Assembly (NCBI RefSeq): GCF_009741925.1
Contig: NZ_WPCC01000001.1
Location: 62,001-126,000, forward strand
Length of the DNA stretch: 64,000 nt
From: Natronomonas sp. CBA1123
GTDB taxonomy: Archaea > Halobacteriota > Halobacteria > Halobacteriales > Haloarculaceae
Direction: 5' to 3'
The notes beneath the pieces are model-generated. The model searched no databases. It saw nothing but the letters and a program-made list of their open reading frames with translations, and was not told the origin of the DNA. This document shows positions 40,260-49,298 of this stretch, in pieces. Each line of letters begins with the position of its first letter. Position 1 is the stretch's first letter. A program made the translations under genes and the position numbers.

Positions 40260-41249
40260 ATGCACGTACTCGTTACGGGCGGTGCCGGTTTCATCGGCGG
40301 CCACCTCGCGGAAGCCTTCCTCGAGGACGGCCACGACGTGACCGTCCTCGACGTGATGGACCCGTTCTACGATTTGGGTATCAAAGAACACACCCTCGAT
40401 GTCCACCACGAGACCGCCGATCGCGAAGGCGTCGCCTACGAGTTCGTCGAGGGCGACGTTCGGGACGAGGACCTCGTCACTGACCTCGTCACCGACGCCG
40501 ACTACATCTATCATCAGGCGGCAAAGGCCGGTGTTCGACCGAGCGTCGAAGCGCCACGCGAGTACGACGAGGTGAACGTCGACGGGACGTTGAACCTCCT
40601 AGATGCGGCCCGTGAGTCGGATATCGAGCGGTTCGTGATGGCGTCGTCGTCATCGGTGTATGGCGGTCGCGAGGAGTACGTCCCCTTCTCCGAAACCGAT
40701 CCGACACTCCCCGTCTCACCGTACGGCGCCTCGAAACTCGCCGCCGAGCGTTACGCGTGCGCGTATTACGAAGTGTATGACCTGCCGACCGTCGCGTTGC
40801 GGTACTTTACCGTCTACGGCCCGCGAATGCGCCCGAACATGGCCATATCGAATTTCGTCTCGCGGTGTTTGAACGGCGAGCCGCCGGTCGTCTACGGCGA
40901 CGGTACCCAGACACGGGACTTCACGTTCATCGATGACGTTATTGAGGCGAATCGGACGCTGCTGTCGACCGACGCCGCCGACGGCGAAGCGGTCAACATC
41001 GGCTCGACAGACAACATCAAGATTCGGACGCTGGCCGAAGAGATTCGGGACCAACTGGCACCCGACTTGGAGTTGGAGTACGCCACGCGCTACGATGCCG
41101 ACGCCGAGCATACCCACGCCGACACGTCGAAGGCCGAAGACCTGCTCACGTACGACCCCTCACATACGATTCGAGAGGGCGTCGCGAAGTTCATCGAATG
41201 GTACGAGGCGAACCGCGAGTGGTACGAGCCGCTCGTGTTGTCCTCGTGA
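40260..41249 (+). CDS. NAD-dependent nucleotide-sugar epimerase
   Basis: This is a 329-residue extended short-chain dehydrogenase with GGAGFIG at residues 7-13 and the catalytic pair Tyr155-x3-Lys159 in PVSPYGASK. ASSSSVYGG precedes it and FTVYGPRMRPNMAIS follows. AKAGVRPSVEAPREY resembles UDP-glucuronate 4-epimerases, which would suit a pathway producing UDP-galacturonate from the aglF/aglM product. The substrate is inferred. A T-rich tract after the stop may terminate the transcript. Confidence 0.87.
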   Translation: MHVLVTGGAGFIGGHLAEAFLEDGHDVTVLDVMDPFYDLGIKEHTLDVHHETADREGVAYEFVEGDVRDEDLVTDLVTDADYIYHQAAKAGVRPSVEAPREYDEVNVDGTLNLLDAARESDIERFVMASSSSVYGGREEYVPFSETDPTLPVSPYGASKLAAERYACAYYEVYDLPTVALRYFTVYGPRMRPNMAISNFVSRCLNGEPPVVYGDGTQTRDFTFIDDVIEANRTLLSTDAADGEAVNIGSTDNIKIRTLAEEIRDQLAPDLELEYATRYDADAEHTHADTSKAEDLLTYDPSHTIREGVAKFIEWYEANREWYEPLVLSS

Positions 41250-41285
41250 GATAGGCGTTCAGAGACCAGCGTACACTCTCTCTAA

Positions 41286-41316
41286 CCCGTTTTTGTTGAT
41301 CTATAACTTGTTTTAA
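41286..41316 (+). terminator. possible U-rich terminator
   Basis: Two T tracts (TTTTT at 41290-41294 and TTTT near 41310) follow the epimerase stop by about 40 bases. Archaeal RNA polymerase stops at such U-rich tracts without a stem. No other evidence supports this. Confidence 0.3.
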
Positions 41317-41379
41317 CGAGTCTCTATCTAAGCGGTTGGTTGTGAAAGCTTAGCCCAACTCTCGGACGGCCGAGAGCGC

Positions 41380-41466
41380 ATGGACATGTACGACCTCACG
41401 CCAACGCGCGACGACGACACGACCTCAGCATCGCCAATCGAACGCACACGCCCGGAGGGTAATTAG
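41380..41466 (+). CDS. 28-residue ORF before the VWA gene
   Basis: The ATG at 41380 reads MDMYDLTPTRDDDTTSASPI and stops at TAG two bases before the VWA protein's ATG. It could be a leader peptide or a chance frame. It has no signal sequence or domain. It is listed because the spacing looks like translational coupling. Confidence 0.3.
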   Translation: MDMYDLTPTRDDDTTSASPIERTRPEGN

Positions 41467-41468
41467 CG

Positions 41469-43100
41469 ATGACTCCCAATCGCAGAAGAGGGGTTGCGGT
41501 TGTTTTCGCGACGCTGCTCGTCGTGAGCCTCTTGTCGACAGTTGCCCTCGCCGGCACGGCAACTGCACAGTCCGACAGCGCCGACATCGTGTTCGTCTTT
41601 GACAAAACCGACAGCATGGACCCCCACAGAGAGGCCCTCCAAGATGACATCGGGAACGTCGCCGACGAGTTCGAATCCAAAGGCATCGACGCCCGCTACG
41701 GACTCGTGACCTACGAAGAAGACTGGAACACCGAGGTTCGCCAGCCGCTGACGAGTGATACCGGAGAGCTGAAGGAATCGCTCAACTTCGAGACCAGCGG
41801 CAACATGGAGAACGCCTCACACGGGATTCTCACGGCGCTGGATATGGAATACCGTGACGACGCCCAGAAAATCGTCGTCGTCATCACCAACGAGGACGAC
41901 GACGGCGCGAATAACAACACCGCGGTAAAGGAGCGAGCGCTCCAGCGCATCGACGACGAAAACGCGTGTCTCGTGGCGTTTTCGCCCGATAGCGACCGTG
42001 ACTACAATGATCTCAACACCTACACCGAGGAGGTTGAGTGTGGCCACTGGTCGAACTTCGATACTGAGTCGTTCACTGACGTTGCGGCAGTCATCGAAGA
42101 GGAAGCCAGCGATGGAACAACCGACGACTCCGAACAGACGACGGCACCGAGACAGTCCTACCCAGATTTCGACATTATTGAGAAATCGGTCAGCAGCAAC
42201 ACAGTCTACACCAACGAGACGTTTACCACAAAAGTCGTCGTGGAAAACGTCGGCTCGACTGACGGCACGTACCACGCACTGATTACCGATATCGACCAGA
42301 GCCTCTACAGTAAACGAGTCGAGTTGGATCCCGGGGAGAGCCACACCTTCAGAGCGCCCATATCGTACACTAAACCTGACGAATATCGGCTCCGAATCAA
42401 TCACCGCACCCTTGACCGCGTGACGGTTATTGATCGTCAGCTGGCCGACGAGAACGTTGCAGTCATCGAGAGATCGGTGAAACGGTCGGTTGTCATGCCT
42501 GGGGAGAACTATGACGTGTCGGTAACCGTCGAGAATACCGGCAACCACTCAGGCTATGCGACCGTGCCATTCGCTGCAGGCGAAGACGCGAACAACACGA
42601 CCCATGTCGCCAACGAGACGGTCTATCTCGCATCGGGCGAAACGAAGACGGTAACCCACGAGGCCACCGCTGACGCGAACGCCTCTGGAACCAATCAGAT
42701 ATGGGCAGTCGAGAACACCACGCTCGGGAACGTATCGGTACTCGACGAAAACGACTCGCAGGTAGGTATCGACGCCTACGCCACACCGGGGGCCGTCGAA
42801 CCGAACGAGTCCTACGACGTGACGGGCGTCGTCTACAACAACGCCAACGAATCACGGATGGTCACAGTCAACGTCGCCCCAGAACACGGGGAGCTGGGTG
42901 CACTCCGGATGGTTGCTGTTGGTTCAGACGAGTCGGTGGCAGTGCGACACAGCACCCAGGCTCCGTCTCCACCCGACAACACCTATGACCTCGGTCAAAC
43001 GAACACGACCGAGCGCGCGAGCACCGAACGAATGAGCGAAACGTGGTGGGTCAACGACCAGCGAGTGAACGTCACCGTCATCACTGGCCCCTCGAACTGA
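41469..43100 (+). CDS. secreted VWA-domain protein with beta-sandwich repeats
   Basis: This is a 543-residue protein. It has a Sec signal (residues 1-34, VAVVFATLLVVSLLSTVALAG), then a von Willebrand A domain starting at residue 38. The metal-site motif is DKTDS (45-49), a DxTxS form of the usual DxSxS. From about residue 240 there are three CARDB-like Ig modules (TTKVVVENVGSTDGTYHA, SVTVENTGNHSGYATV, VTGVVYNNANESRMVTV) with many sequons. There is no anchor, so it is probably released or held by partners. A role in surface adhesion or assembly is likely. Confidence 0.83.
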   Translation: MTPNRRRGVAVVFATLLVVSLLSTVALAGTATAQSDSADIVFVFDKTDSMDPHREALQDDIGNVADEFESKGIDARYGLVTYEEDWNTEVRQPLTSDTGELKESLNFETSGNMENASHGILTALDMEYRDDAQKIVVVITNEDDDGANNNTAVKERALQRIDDENACLVAFSPDSDRDYNDLNTYTEEVECGHWSNFDTESFTDVAAVIEEEASDGTTDDSEQTTAPRQSYPDFDIIEKSVSSNTVYTNETFTTKVVVENVGSTDGTYHALITDIDQSLYSKRVELDPGESHTFRAPISYTKPDEYRLRINHRTLDRVTVIDRQLADENVAVIERSVKRSVVMPGENYDVSVTVENTGNHSGYATVPFAAGEDANNTTHVANETVYLASGETKTVTHEATADANASGTNQIWAVENTTLGNVSVLDENDSQVGIDAYATPGAVEPNESYDVTGVVYNNANESRMVTVNVAPEHGELGALRMVAVGSDESVAVRHSTQAPSPPDNTYDLGQTNTTERASTERMSETWWVNDQRVNVTVITGPSN

Positions 43101-43178
43101 AGCTGCTTCGAGACGGACTGGTTTGAACCGTTTTCTGTTGAAATTTCACGTGAGATCCAAACGAGAGTCAAGGGGTCG

Positions 43179-44549
43179 TCAAATCAACCCGACCGACCCA
43201 GCAGTCACGACGACTGTCAGAAAAATCGCCACCAGCGTTCCGACGACGAGCGGCTTGTTCTCCATCGCTTTCTCGTGGAGGGGCATCGCGTCGTACTCAG
43301 CCCGGAACGCTTCGAGGTTCTCGCTGTCGTAGAAGTATTTCGTCTTGAACGCGAAGCGTTCGGTCACGGCACAGCCGGTACAGACCGGCGAGCCTTCGAG
43401 ACGTTCGGTTTCGATGTGGTCACCACAGTTGATGCTGCCGCAATTGGCACAGTAGGTGTACTGCCCGTCGCCGCCAGCCGTGTCACAATGCACACAGCGA
43501 TGAATCCCGTCTTCGATAGTAGCCCGCGAGGGCCCCGCAGCGTAGTACTCGTAGGGGTAGGAATAGGATTGTAGCGTGACCGTCATTCGGACTTGTGGCA
43601 GATACACCGGATCGATGGACTGGATGGAGATGTCGGATTGCCTCGGGTCGCAGGTCTTGTTGTAGGTGACGTTGTTGTCGCCGGTGTAGGTGACCGTCGT
43701 CGTATGCCGTGTTTGGAGCCGGTCGACCGCCCACTCCTTGTACTCGGTTTGGGTCTGCCCGAAGCGGCCTTCCTCGATGTCGTCGAACACCTCGCGTAGG
43801 TCCGCGCGTCGCTCTTCGAGGTCGATGGTCGCGTGGCGGTTCTCGGTGACCAGCGTTCGGACAGTGCTGTTCGTGATCTCCGGCTGGCCGCGGCCAGCGT
43901 AGGCGACGAACCGAGAGCGGTCGTCGATGCGGTGGATGACGCCGACCGACGTTTCGAAGACGGCGTTGACCTCGGCGGTAATCGTCACGATCGGGTTGAA
44001 CGTCACGCTCGCACGCGGGGACGGAACCTCGTCGGAGTCGATGTTGTCGATGTCCCGAAACGCCGTCCTGACCGGAGCGTCGATAGTGCCGGGGCGTTCG
44101 TACGGCCGGAGCGATTCCGAACAGAGGATTTCGATGCGGCCGTTGTACAAATCGAGACCGATGTCGTCGGCGATATCACGTAAATCCGTCCCGTCGACGA
44201 GTTCGATCATATAGGGGTCGTCGTTGCTGCGGAGACGTTGGGCGTACTCCTCGGCGGGCCCGCTGAACCGGCCAGTCGTGACGACCATCCCGCGTTTCGG
44301 GCCGTCGTAGTCGTAGGTGGCGATGGCCGAGTGGAGTTTCTGGACGACCGGACGGCCGACCGAGCCGGTGTGTTTGCATTCGACGACCACTGCCCGCCGA
44401 GTACCGTCGACGACTTCTTCCATCAGGATGTCGCGGCCCTCGTCGGCGCTCCGAGCCGCTTGCCGAACGTTTTCGTAACCGAGGTTTCGGAAGACGTCCT
44501 CCATGAGGTCCTCGAACTCGTAGCCGGAGAGCTCGTCCAGCACTGCCAT
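43179..44549 (-). CDS. membrane-anchored Mrr-type restriction endonuclease
   Basis: This is a 456-residue protein. Residues 5-115 form an Mrr/PD-(D/E)xK nuclease domain with Glu11, Asp40 (EGRD) and Glu57-x-Lys59 (VECKH). The long middle part (residues 150-345) is beta-rich and unrecognised. A cysteine cluster between about residues 355 and 405 (CVHCDTAGG, YCANCG, CTGC) forms zinc knuckles. The end is one transmembrane helix (LVVGTLVAIFLTVVVTAG). Mrr proteins cleave modified DNA. An anchor would place this one at the membrane. An AbrB gene lies 42 bases upstream on the same strand. Confidence 0.85.
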   Translation of the reverse strand: MAVLDELSGYEFEDLMEDVFRNLGYENVRQAARSADEGRDILMEEVVDGTRRAVVVECKHTGSVGRPVVQKLHSAIATYDYDGPKRGMVVTTGRFSGPAEEYAQRLRSNDDPYMIELVDGTDLRDIADDIGLDLYNGRIEILCSESLRPYERPGTIDAPVRTAFRDIDNIDSDEVPSPRASVTFNPIVTITAEVNAVFETSVGVIHRIDDRSRFVAYAGRGQPEITNSTVRTLVTENRHATIDLEERRADLREVFDDIEEGRFGQTQTEYKEWAVDRLQTRHTTTVTYTGDNNVTYNKTCDPRQSDISIQSIDPVYLPQVRMTVTLQSYSYPYEYYAAGPSRATIEDGIHRCVHCDTAGGDGQYTYCANCGSINCGDHIETERLEGSPVCTGCAVTERFAFKTKYFYDSENLEAFRAEYDAMPLHEKAMENKPLVVGTLVAIFLTVVVTAGSVGLI

Positions 44550-44591
44550 CGGGATACGACGAGTGTCTCGTGGCGTCGGTATATACGTTGG

Positions 44592-44855
44592 CTACTCTTC
44601 GGAGTCTTGGTCCGCTATTCCGGATTCGATATCGGCTTTCGCTGTGGAGATGGCTTGATTCGATAGCTCTTCGCTGCTCACACCCTCAAAAGCGTCCCCG
44701 ACAGCCTCATGTACGCCTTCGAGTGGGTCTTCATCTATCGGAATGAGTGCGACGTATTGGGGTCGCTGGACGATTCGGTACTCCTCGCCGTACTGATCTC
44801 GAACGTCTTCCGGGAGCTGGATTCGACCCTCCTCGTCAAGCAGAACCTTTGTCAT
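44592..44855 (-). CDS. AbrB/SpoVT-type DNA-binding protein
   Basis: This is an 87-residue protein. Residues 1-48 form a swapped-hairpin AbrB domain (TKVLLDEEGRIQLPEDVRDQYG). The rest is an acidic helix (EGVHEAVGDAFEGVSSEE). Such proteins are usually antitoxins or local repressors. No PIN toxin adjoins; the next gene on the strand is the Mrr-type nuclease, so it may regulate that. The ATG at 44855 is chosen because the domain starts there; the earlier in-frame start at 44933 is basic filler. Confidence 0.75.
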   Translation of the reverse strand: MTKVLLDEEGRIQLPEDVRDQYGEEYRIVQRPQYVALIPIDEDPLEGVHEAVGDAFEGVSSEELSNQAISTAKADIESGIADQDSEE

Positions 44856-44984
44856 TGTCACTTCACGTTTCCCTCGTGCTTGAGTATTATATCCTTTCGG
44901 CGGCTTCTGGGTGTCTTTCGACCGGTACGTCATCTATCGAAAGTCCCACTCCATACCCCGGAAGTTCGGGCTTCTTAATCCGGC

Positions 44985-46712
44985 TCAGTCCTCGCCGAGT
45001 GCGAACTCGAGGAGGTCGGCCACCGAGAAGTCGTCTTGGCCGCTGTTCGGCGCCGGCAGCGAGGGCGTCCAGCCGGGCTGGACGGTCAGGAACGAACTCG
45101 GGTCCGAACCGATGAGGCCGACGAGCGTCTCGGCGACGATGCGGCTTCCGACGGGCCCGAGGTGGTCGCCGCCGCTGGCCACGCGCGCCTCCGCCAGCAC
45201 GTAGTACCACAGCGGTGCTTCCGTGTCGGGGTGTTGGTCGTGGGCGTCCAGAATCTCGTCGAACCCGAGTTCAGCGTTCGAAAGCGGGTCCAGCCCCATC
45301 GCGCGGGCGATCGCTTGCCCACTTGGCAGGCCGAGGCGGTAGCCGCGGACGAGATTGCGGGAGGCGAGCGAGGCACGCCAGTCGCCACTGCCGATGAAGG
45401 GAAGGTCCAGCAGGTCCGGCGACATGAGTGAGTCGATAGCTCTGGCTCGCTGGGGGGTGATCGCAGGGTCTTTGAGGTCGAACAGATATCGCCAGTCGAC
45501 GGCGTCCTCAGCAGACGGGGCTTCGAATCCCATCCCGAAGGCGTCGTCACCGTGGCCGAACAGCGCCTTCTCCGTGTGCTCGTTGACCCGATACTGCTCG
45601 CGAATCTGGCTGTGACCGTACCGATAGGCAGCGCCGGCAAACTCGATCGGCAGGTACGGTTCCGTGCTCTGACCGACGGTGTAGTGGTGTCGCTCCTCGC
45701 GGATGTCGTCGACGACGTCGGGGTCACACACCGTCGGGAGGAACTCCTCGAGGACGATCCAGTGGTAGTGCCACCGCGCCAGTTGGTTGGCGTGTTCGAA
45801 GGCGTCCTTGCAGTCCTCGCCGACCCACTCGATGATGGCGTTGTGGAACTCCAGCATCGCGTACTGGAACTGCGAGATGAGGTGGTTCTCGTCGTTGCGG
45901 TGGTCGCCGATGAGGGCGACGGCTTCGGCGTTGCGTGGCACGTCCGCCCGCCCGTCGGTGGCGACCAGCAGGCGTTCGTGATTGCCGCCCTGCAGCGGTG
46001 ACTCGTACAGGTACGGCGATGTCTCGGGGCCGGACCCATAGACGGAGTCGAGGTCGAGATGCGGCGTCCGGAAGTTTCGAAGGGCATCCGGGTCGTTTCG
46101 CTGGGCGAGACTCGATAGCGGGTCCAGCGTGATGTCGTGGTCGATGAACTGCCCGAGGATAGCAAACCCAGCCGGCACGGACGACTCACCGACCGAGCGG
46201 TCGTGCGTGGTCTCATCGAGTGGCCCACCCGGCTTCCCGAGTTCCTGTAAAAACGACACATCGTGGTCGGCTGCCTCCAGATACGGGAACATCCGTCCGA
46301 ACCGGCCGTGGCCGGGATGGAACGGGTCACGCGGGGTGTTGTTCATCCCGCGTTGGTCCGACATTCCGTGGTGCATGTTGCACATTGCGTCCACCATATC
46401 GTCCATCGATGGCTCGGTGGGCCGGTCGACCGTGATTTCGACGGTCGCCGTCGGATTGGCGTCGACTTCCTGGTGGTGGAGTAGCGACCCGTCGCGGAAT
46501 AGGTACAGATGCGTCTCGGGTGTGCCCTCCTGTGGCCCGCCGAGATCAGCTTGACTCGCCGAGAGCTCGAAGGAGCCATCCGGCCGAACCGCCATCGCAC
46601 CCAGTGGGTCGTCAGGACTGCTGTCGGCATCGACCGCCATCGCCGTCAACCCAACCGCAGCGACGCCATCCCCGTAGGTTACACGTCCACTAACTGTGAA
46701 TTCATCCCCCAT
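44985..46712 (-). CDS. animal-type haem peroxidase
   Basis: This is a 575-residue protein of the peroxidase-cyclooxygenase superfamily. The distal His is His192 in GQFIDHDITLDP, where the Asp commonly links to haem. The proximal His is His367 in YRYGHSQIREQY. The GDxRxxEN motif appears as GDHRNDEN near 270. The N-terminal 95 residues form an Ig-like domain (FTVSGRVTYGDGVAAVGL). No signal peptide is visible, so it is cytosolic unless exported otherwise. The family oxidises halides or organic substrates with H2O2. It is rare in archaea. It is followed upstream by an MFS gene on the same strand. Confidence 0.9.
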   Translation of the reverse strand: MGDEFTVSGRVTYGDGVAAVGLTAMAVDADSSPDDPLGAMAVRPDGSFELSASQADLGGPQEGTPETHLYLFRDGSLLHHQEVDANPTATVEITVDRPTEPSMDDMVDAMCNMHHGMSDQRGMNNTPRDPFHPGHGRFGRMFPYLEAADHDVSFLQELGKPGGPLDETTHDRSVGESSVPAGFAILGQFIDHDITLDPLSSLAQRNDPDALRNFRTPHLDLDSVYGSGPETSPYLYESPLQGGNHERLLVATDGRADVPRNAEAVALIGDHRNDENHLISQFQYAMLEFHNAIIEWVGEDCKDAFEHANQLARWHYHWIVLEEFLPTVCDPDVVDDIREERHHYTVGQSTEPYLPIEFAGAAYRYGHSQIREQYRVNEHTEKALFGHGDDAFGMGFEAPSAEDAVDWRYLFDLKDPAITPQRARAIDSLMSPDLLDLPFIGSGDWRASLASRNLVRGYRLGLPSGQAIARAMGLDPLSNAELGFDEILDAHDQHPDTEAPLWYYVLAEARVASGGDHLGPVGSRIVAETLVGLIGSDPSSFLTVQPGWTPSLPAPNSGQDDFSVADLLEFALGED

Positions 46713-46770
46713 GACGAACGATATCACAAATCACGACTACATAAAATTTTGTTGTGATGAGATGTAATGT

Positions 46771-48015
46771 TCAGTCTCGCGTCACGAGTAGCACTGCGAA
46801 CGTCCCCGCGAGCGTCGAGAAGGCGGCCAAGGCGAGAAACACCGTCGACATCGACCCGTAGGTGCGTACCGTGCCGATAATCGCCGCACCGAGGGCGCCG
46901 ACGCCGAAGATGGCGAGATACGTATAGCCGAAGGAAAGCCCGCGAGAGCCGGCCAGCGAGTACTTCGCGATAGTGGCCTGCGAGAGCGGTTGCATCGCGA
47001 ACAGTGCGAACCCGAGCAGGAAGCTGACGGCCAACAGTCCCCACAGCCCCGTTTCGGCGGCCGGGACGAACAGCAGCGCGAAGGTGGTCAGACAGACGAG
47101 CATCAACAACATCCCGCGGTCGGGTTCGATGCGCTCGGTGAGGCGGCCACCGAGGTACTGCCCGCCGATGCCGACCATCAGCAGGGCGACGTACAGATAC
47201 TGTGCGAGGTCGAACTCCTCGGCCATCGGGCTGTCGGGGTCGAAGAGGCCGAGGCGGGCGTCGCCGATAGTCGCGGTGAGAAAGTCACCGAGTAACTCAG
47301 GCAGGAACGTCACAACGCCGCGGTAGTACAGGCCGTTGAACGCGACGATGACGAACACGAGCGCGAAGCCGACGGTGAACAACTGTCTTGTCTCGGCGAG
47401 GAACGCCGAGAGCGAGGACGGTGGCTGGCGCTCGTGGCCGCCGTCGGTCATCTCGACGGCTGCCGTCGGGTCGAACTCGATGGAGAGACCGGCGACGGCC
47501 GCGATGAGTGCCGGAATCGCGAGGATGACGACGACGGTTTCCCACGGGAAAACGAGGAGGAGCAGCGCCGTCACGAGTGGCCCCGCCGCGATACCGACGT
47601 TGCCGGCCATGCCATGGTAGGCGAACCCGCGGCCGCGGTCGCGGACGCCGTTGCTGATGAGCGTCAGGCCCGCGGGGTGATAGACGCTGGCTGCGGCGCC
47701 CCAGATGGCGATCGCTGCCGTGATGCCGACGATACCCGGCGAGACGCTCAGGATGAGAAACGAGACGCCCATTCCGGCGAGACAGAGGGTGATGAGTCGC
47801 CGGGAGCCGAAGCGGTCGACGAGGAGGCCGCCCGGCAAGGCACCGACGCCGAAGAGGCCGTAGCCGACAGCGACTGCCGTGCCCAGTACGGCTGTCGTCG
47901 TCGAGAATTCGAGCAGCCACACCGTCATCAGAATCGGAATCGAGAGTTCGTAGATGTGGACCATCGCGTGGCCAGCCATCACGAACCCGACGATAGAACG
48001 GTCGTTGTCGTCCAC
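46771..48015 (-). CDS. MFS transporter
   Basis: This is a 414-residue protein with 12 spans and a central acidic/polar loop (residues 190-215). It shows the major-facilitator A motif (GGLLVDRFGSRRLI) after span 2 and a matching segment (GGRLTERIEPDRG) after span 8. Its relatives export small hydrophobic compounds or fosmidomycin-like drugs. It starts at the GTG at 48015 and lies 58 bases upstream of the haem peroxidase gene in the same direction, so the two may be coexpressed. Substrate unknown. Confidence 0.87.
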   Translation of the reverse strand: MDDNDRSIVGFVMAGHAMVHIYELSIPILMTVWLLEFSTTTAVLGTAVAVGYGLFGVGALPGGLLVDRFGSRRLITLCLAGMGVSFLILSVSPGIVGITAAIAIWGAAASVYHPAGLTLISNGVRDRGRGFAYHGMAGNVGIAAGPLVTALLLLVFPWETVVVILAIPALIAAVAGLSIEFDPTAAVEMTDGGHERQPPSSLSAFLAETRQLFTVGFALVFVIVAFNGLYYRGVVTFLPELLGDFLTATIGDARLGLFDPDSPMAEEFDLAQYLYVALLMVGIGGQYLGGRLTERIEPDRGMLLMLVCLTTFALLFVPAAETGLWGLLAVSFLLGFALFAMQPLSQATIAKYSLAGSRGLSFGYTYLAIFGVGALGAAIIGTVRTYGSMSTVFLALAAFSTLAGTFAVLLVTRD

Positions 48016-48198
48016 AGGGAGTGAGACTGCGTTGCGGTTGTAAATATATTCTATTGTGAGTCGTTGACAGCAGCGAGCGTACGGCGGGCGACCGCATCCG
48101 AGTACGTTCTACCTGTCCACGCCTTCTCCAGTCGCGACAGCGTCTGCATATATTTGTACCTTCCAAAATTATATTGCGTGTTAGTGACTAGTACCTCC

Positions 48199-48732
48199 AT
48201 GGACGAGTTCGACCCCGTTCCATCAGGAGACTCCACCGATGGGTCCCGACGGTGGCAAAAGGGCACGGATACGTTCGGTCGGGTGTATGCCGTTCTTCTC
48301 GGAACCTCGACACCAACACCCTACACGGAAATAGCGGAGACTGCGGACTGTTCGCCAAACGCCGCCAAGAAGCACTTAGACAGGCTCACTGAGATGGGTA
48401 TCGCGGAAGCTGACACCGATGGCCGACCGGCGAAATACGCGCGCAATGACGGATATCTCGAATGGCAGGAAGCCAGTCGAATCGCCAACGCTCTCTCGGT
48501 CGAAGAAATCCGCGACCGTGTGCGGGAGTTGGAGGCCCAACGCACAGCCTACGAGGAACGCTTCGAAACCACGGATCCAGCGACGCTGTCTGCAGTCGAT
48601 GCAAAATCCCACGACGCTATTCACGACCGAATGGAGGCATTGAGTGACTGGCGGAGTATCATTCGAGACGTTCGGCTGTATGACCTCGCTCGACGGCTCG
48701 CCGAAAACGACGGCCATCTCATTCCGGTATAA
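48199..48732 (+). CDS. winged-helix regulator of a two-gene module
   Basis: This is a 177-residue protein. Residues 25-90 form an HTH with GRVYAVLLGTSTPTPYTEIA and NAAKKHLDRLTEMGIAE followed by a wing (GRPAKYARND). The C-terminal half is helical and contains RVRELEAQRTAYEERFETTD. It resembles the haloarchaeal DUF7342 group, named from memory. The ATG at 48199 is used because the longer reading covers the promoter region. The stop is directly followed by the ATG of the partner gene. Confidence 0.8.
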   Translation: MDEFDPVPSGDSTDGSRRWQKGTDTFGRVYAVLLGTSTPTPYTEIAETADCSPNAAKKHLDRLTEMGIAEADTDGRPAKYARNDGYLEWQEASRIANALSVEEIRDRVRELEAQRTAYEERFETTDPATLSAVDAKSHDAIHDRMEALSDWRSIIRDVRLYDLARRLAENDGHLIPV

Positions 48733-49182
48733 ATGGTCCCACCAACAGAGGCCCTCACTGGAGGGACGGGGCCAGTTGACCGACAAACCCTCCGACTCCT
48801 CGAGACACACCTCGTCGACGACCCGCTAGTGGAGACGACCGGCTTCGACCCCGACCCGCATGAGCCACGTGTACTGACCGCCACGCTCGATACGGGTCGA
48901 TATCCGGCATCGGTAGCGACTGCTCGTATTGACATTCGGTGGTTCACCAGTGGTGATTTTTCCATCCACTACCTTGAAACCGAATCGTCGGGAGGACACT
49001 GGGAGTGTCGATGGGACCGACATCCCAGCGACCACAATACACGCCTCCACTTCCATATCCCTCCGAACGGAAGGAACGTGCGAGATATTCCGGAACTGTC
49101 CGAGCATCCGCTCGAAGTATATTCGACCGTTCTTACAGCAATCGACGAACGAATTGAGGCGCTATGGTCGGAAAACGACTGA
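48733..49182 (+). CDS. partner of the winged-helix gene (TumE/DUF6516-like)
   Basis: This is a 149-residue protein. The middle reads IDIRWFTSGDFSIHYLETE, then HWECRWDRHPSDHNTRLHFH. The conserved His/Trp/Arg pattern resembles DUF6516/TumE-type proteins, which occur beside HTH antitoxins. With zero spacing behind the HTH gene the two form a candidate toxin-antitoxin module. This is an inference from layout and a remembered motif, not a proven homology. Confidence 0.65.
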   Translation: MVPPTEALTGGTGPVDRQTLRLLETHLVDDPLVETTGFDPDPHEPRVLTATLDTGRYPASVATARIDIRWFTSGDFSIHYLETESSGGHWECRWDRHPSDHNTRLHFHIPPNGRNVRDIPELSEHPLEVYSTVLTAIDERIEALWSEND

Positions 49183-49298
49183 TCGTGTCGATGAGGCCGC
49201 GCTCCTCGGTTAGAGGCACCAGCTGCTTGAGCACCTGTTTCCGGGTCGGTGGAGAATGACACCGAGACGCTTCGCGTCGCGGACCACTTGACGAGAAG

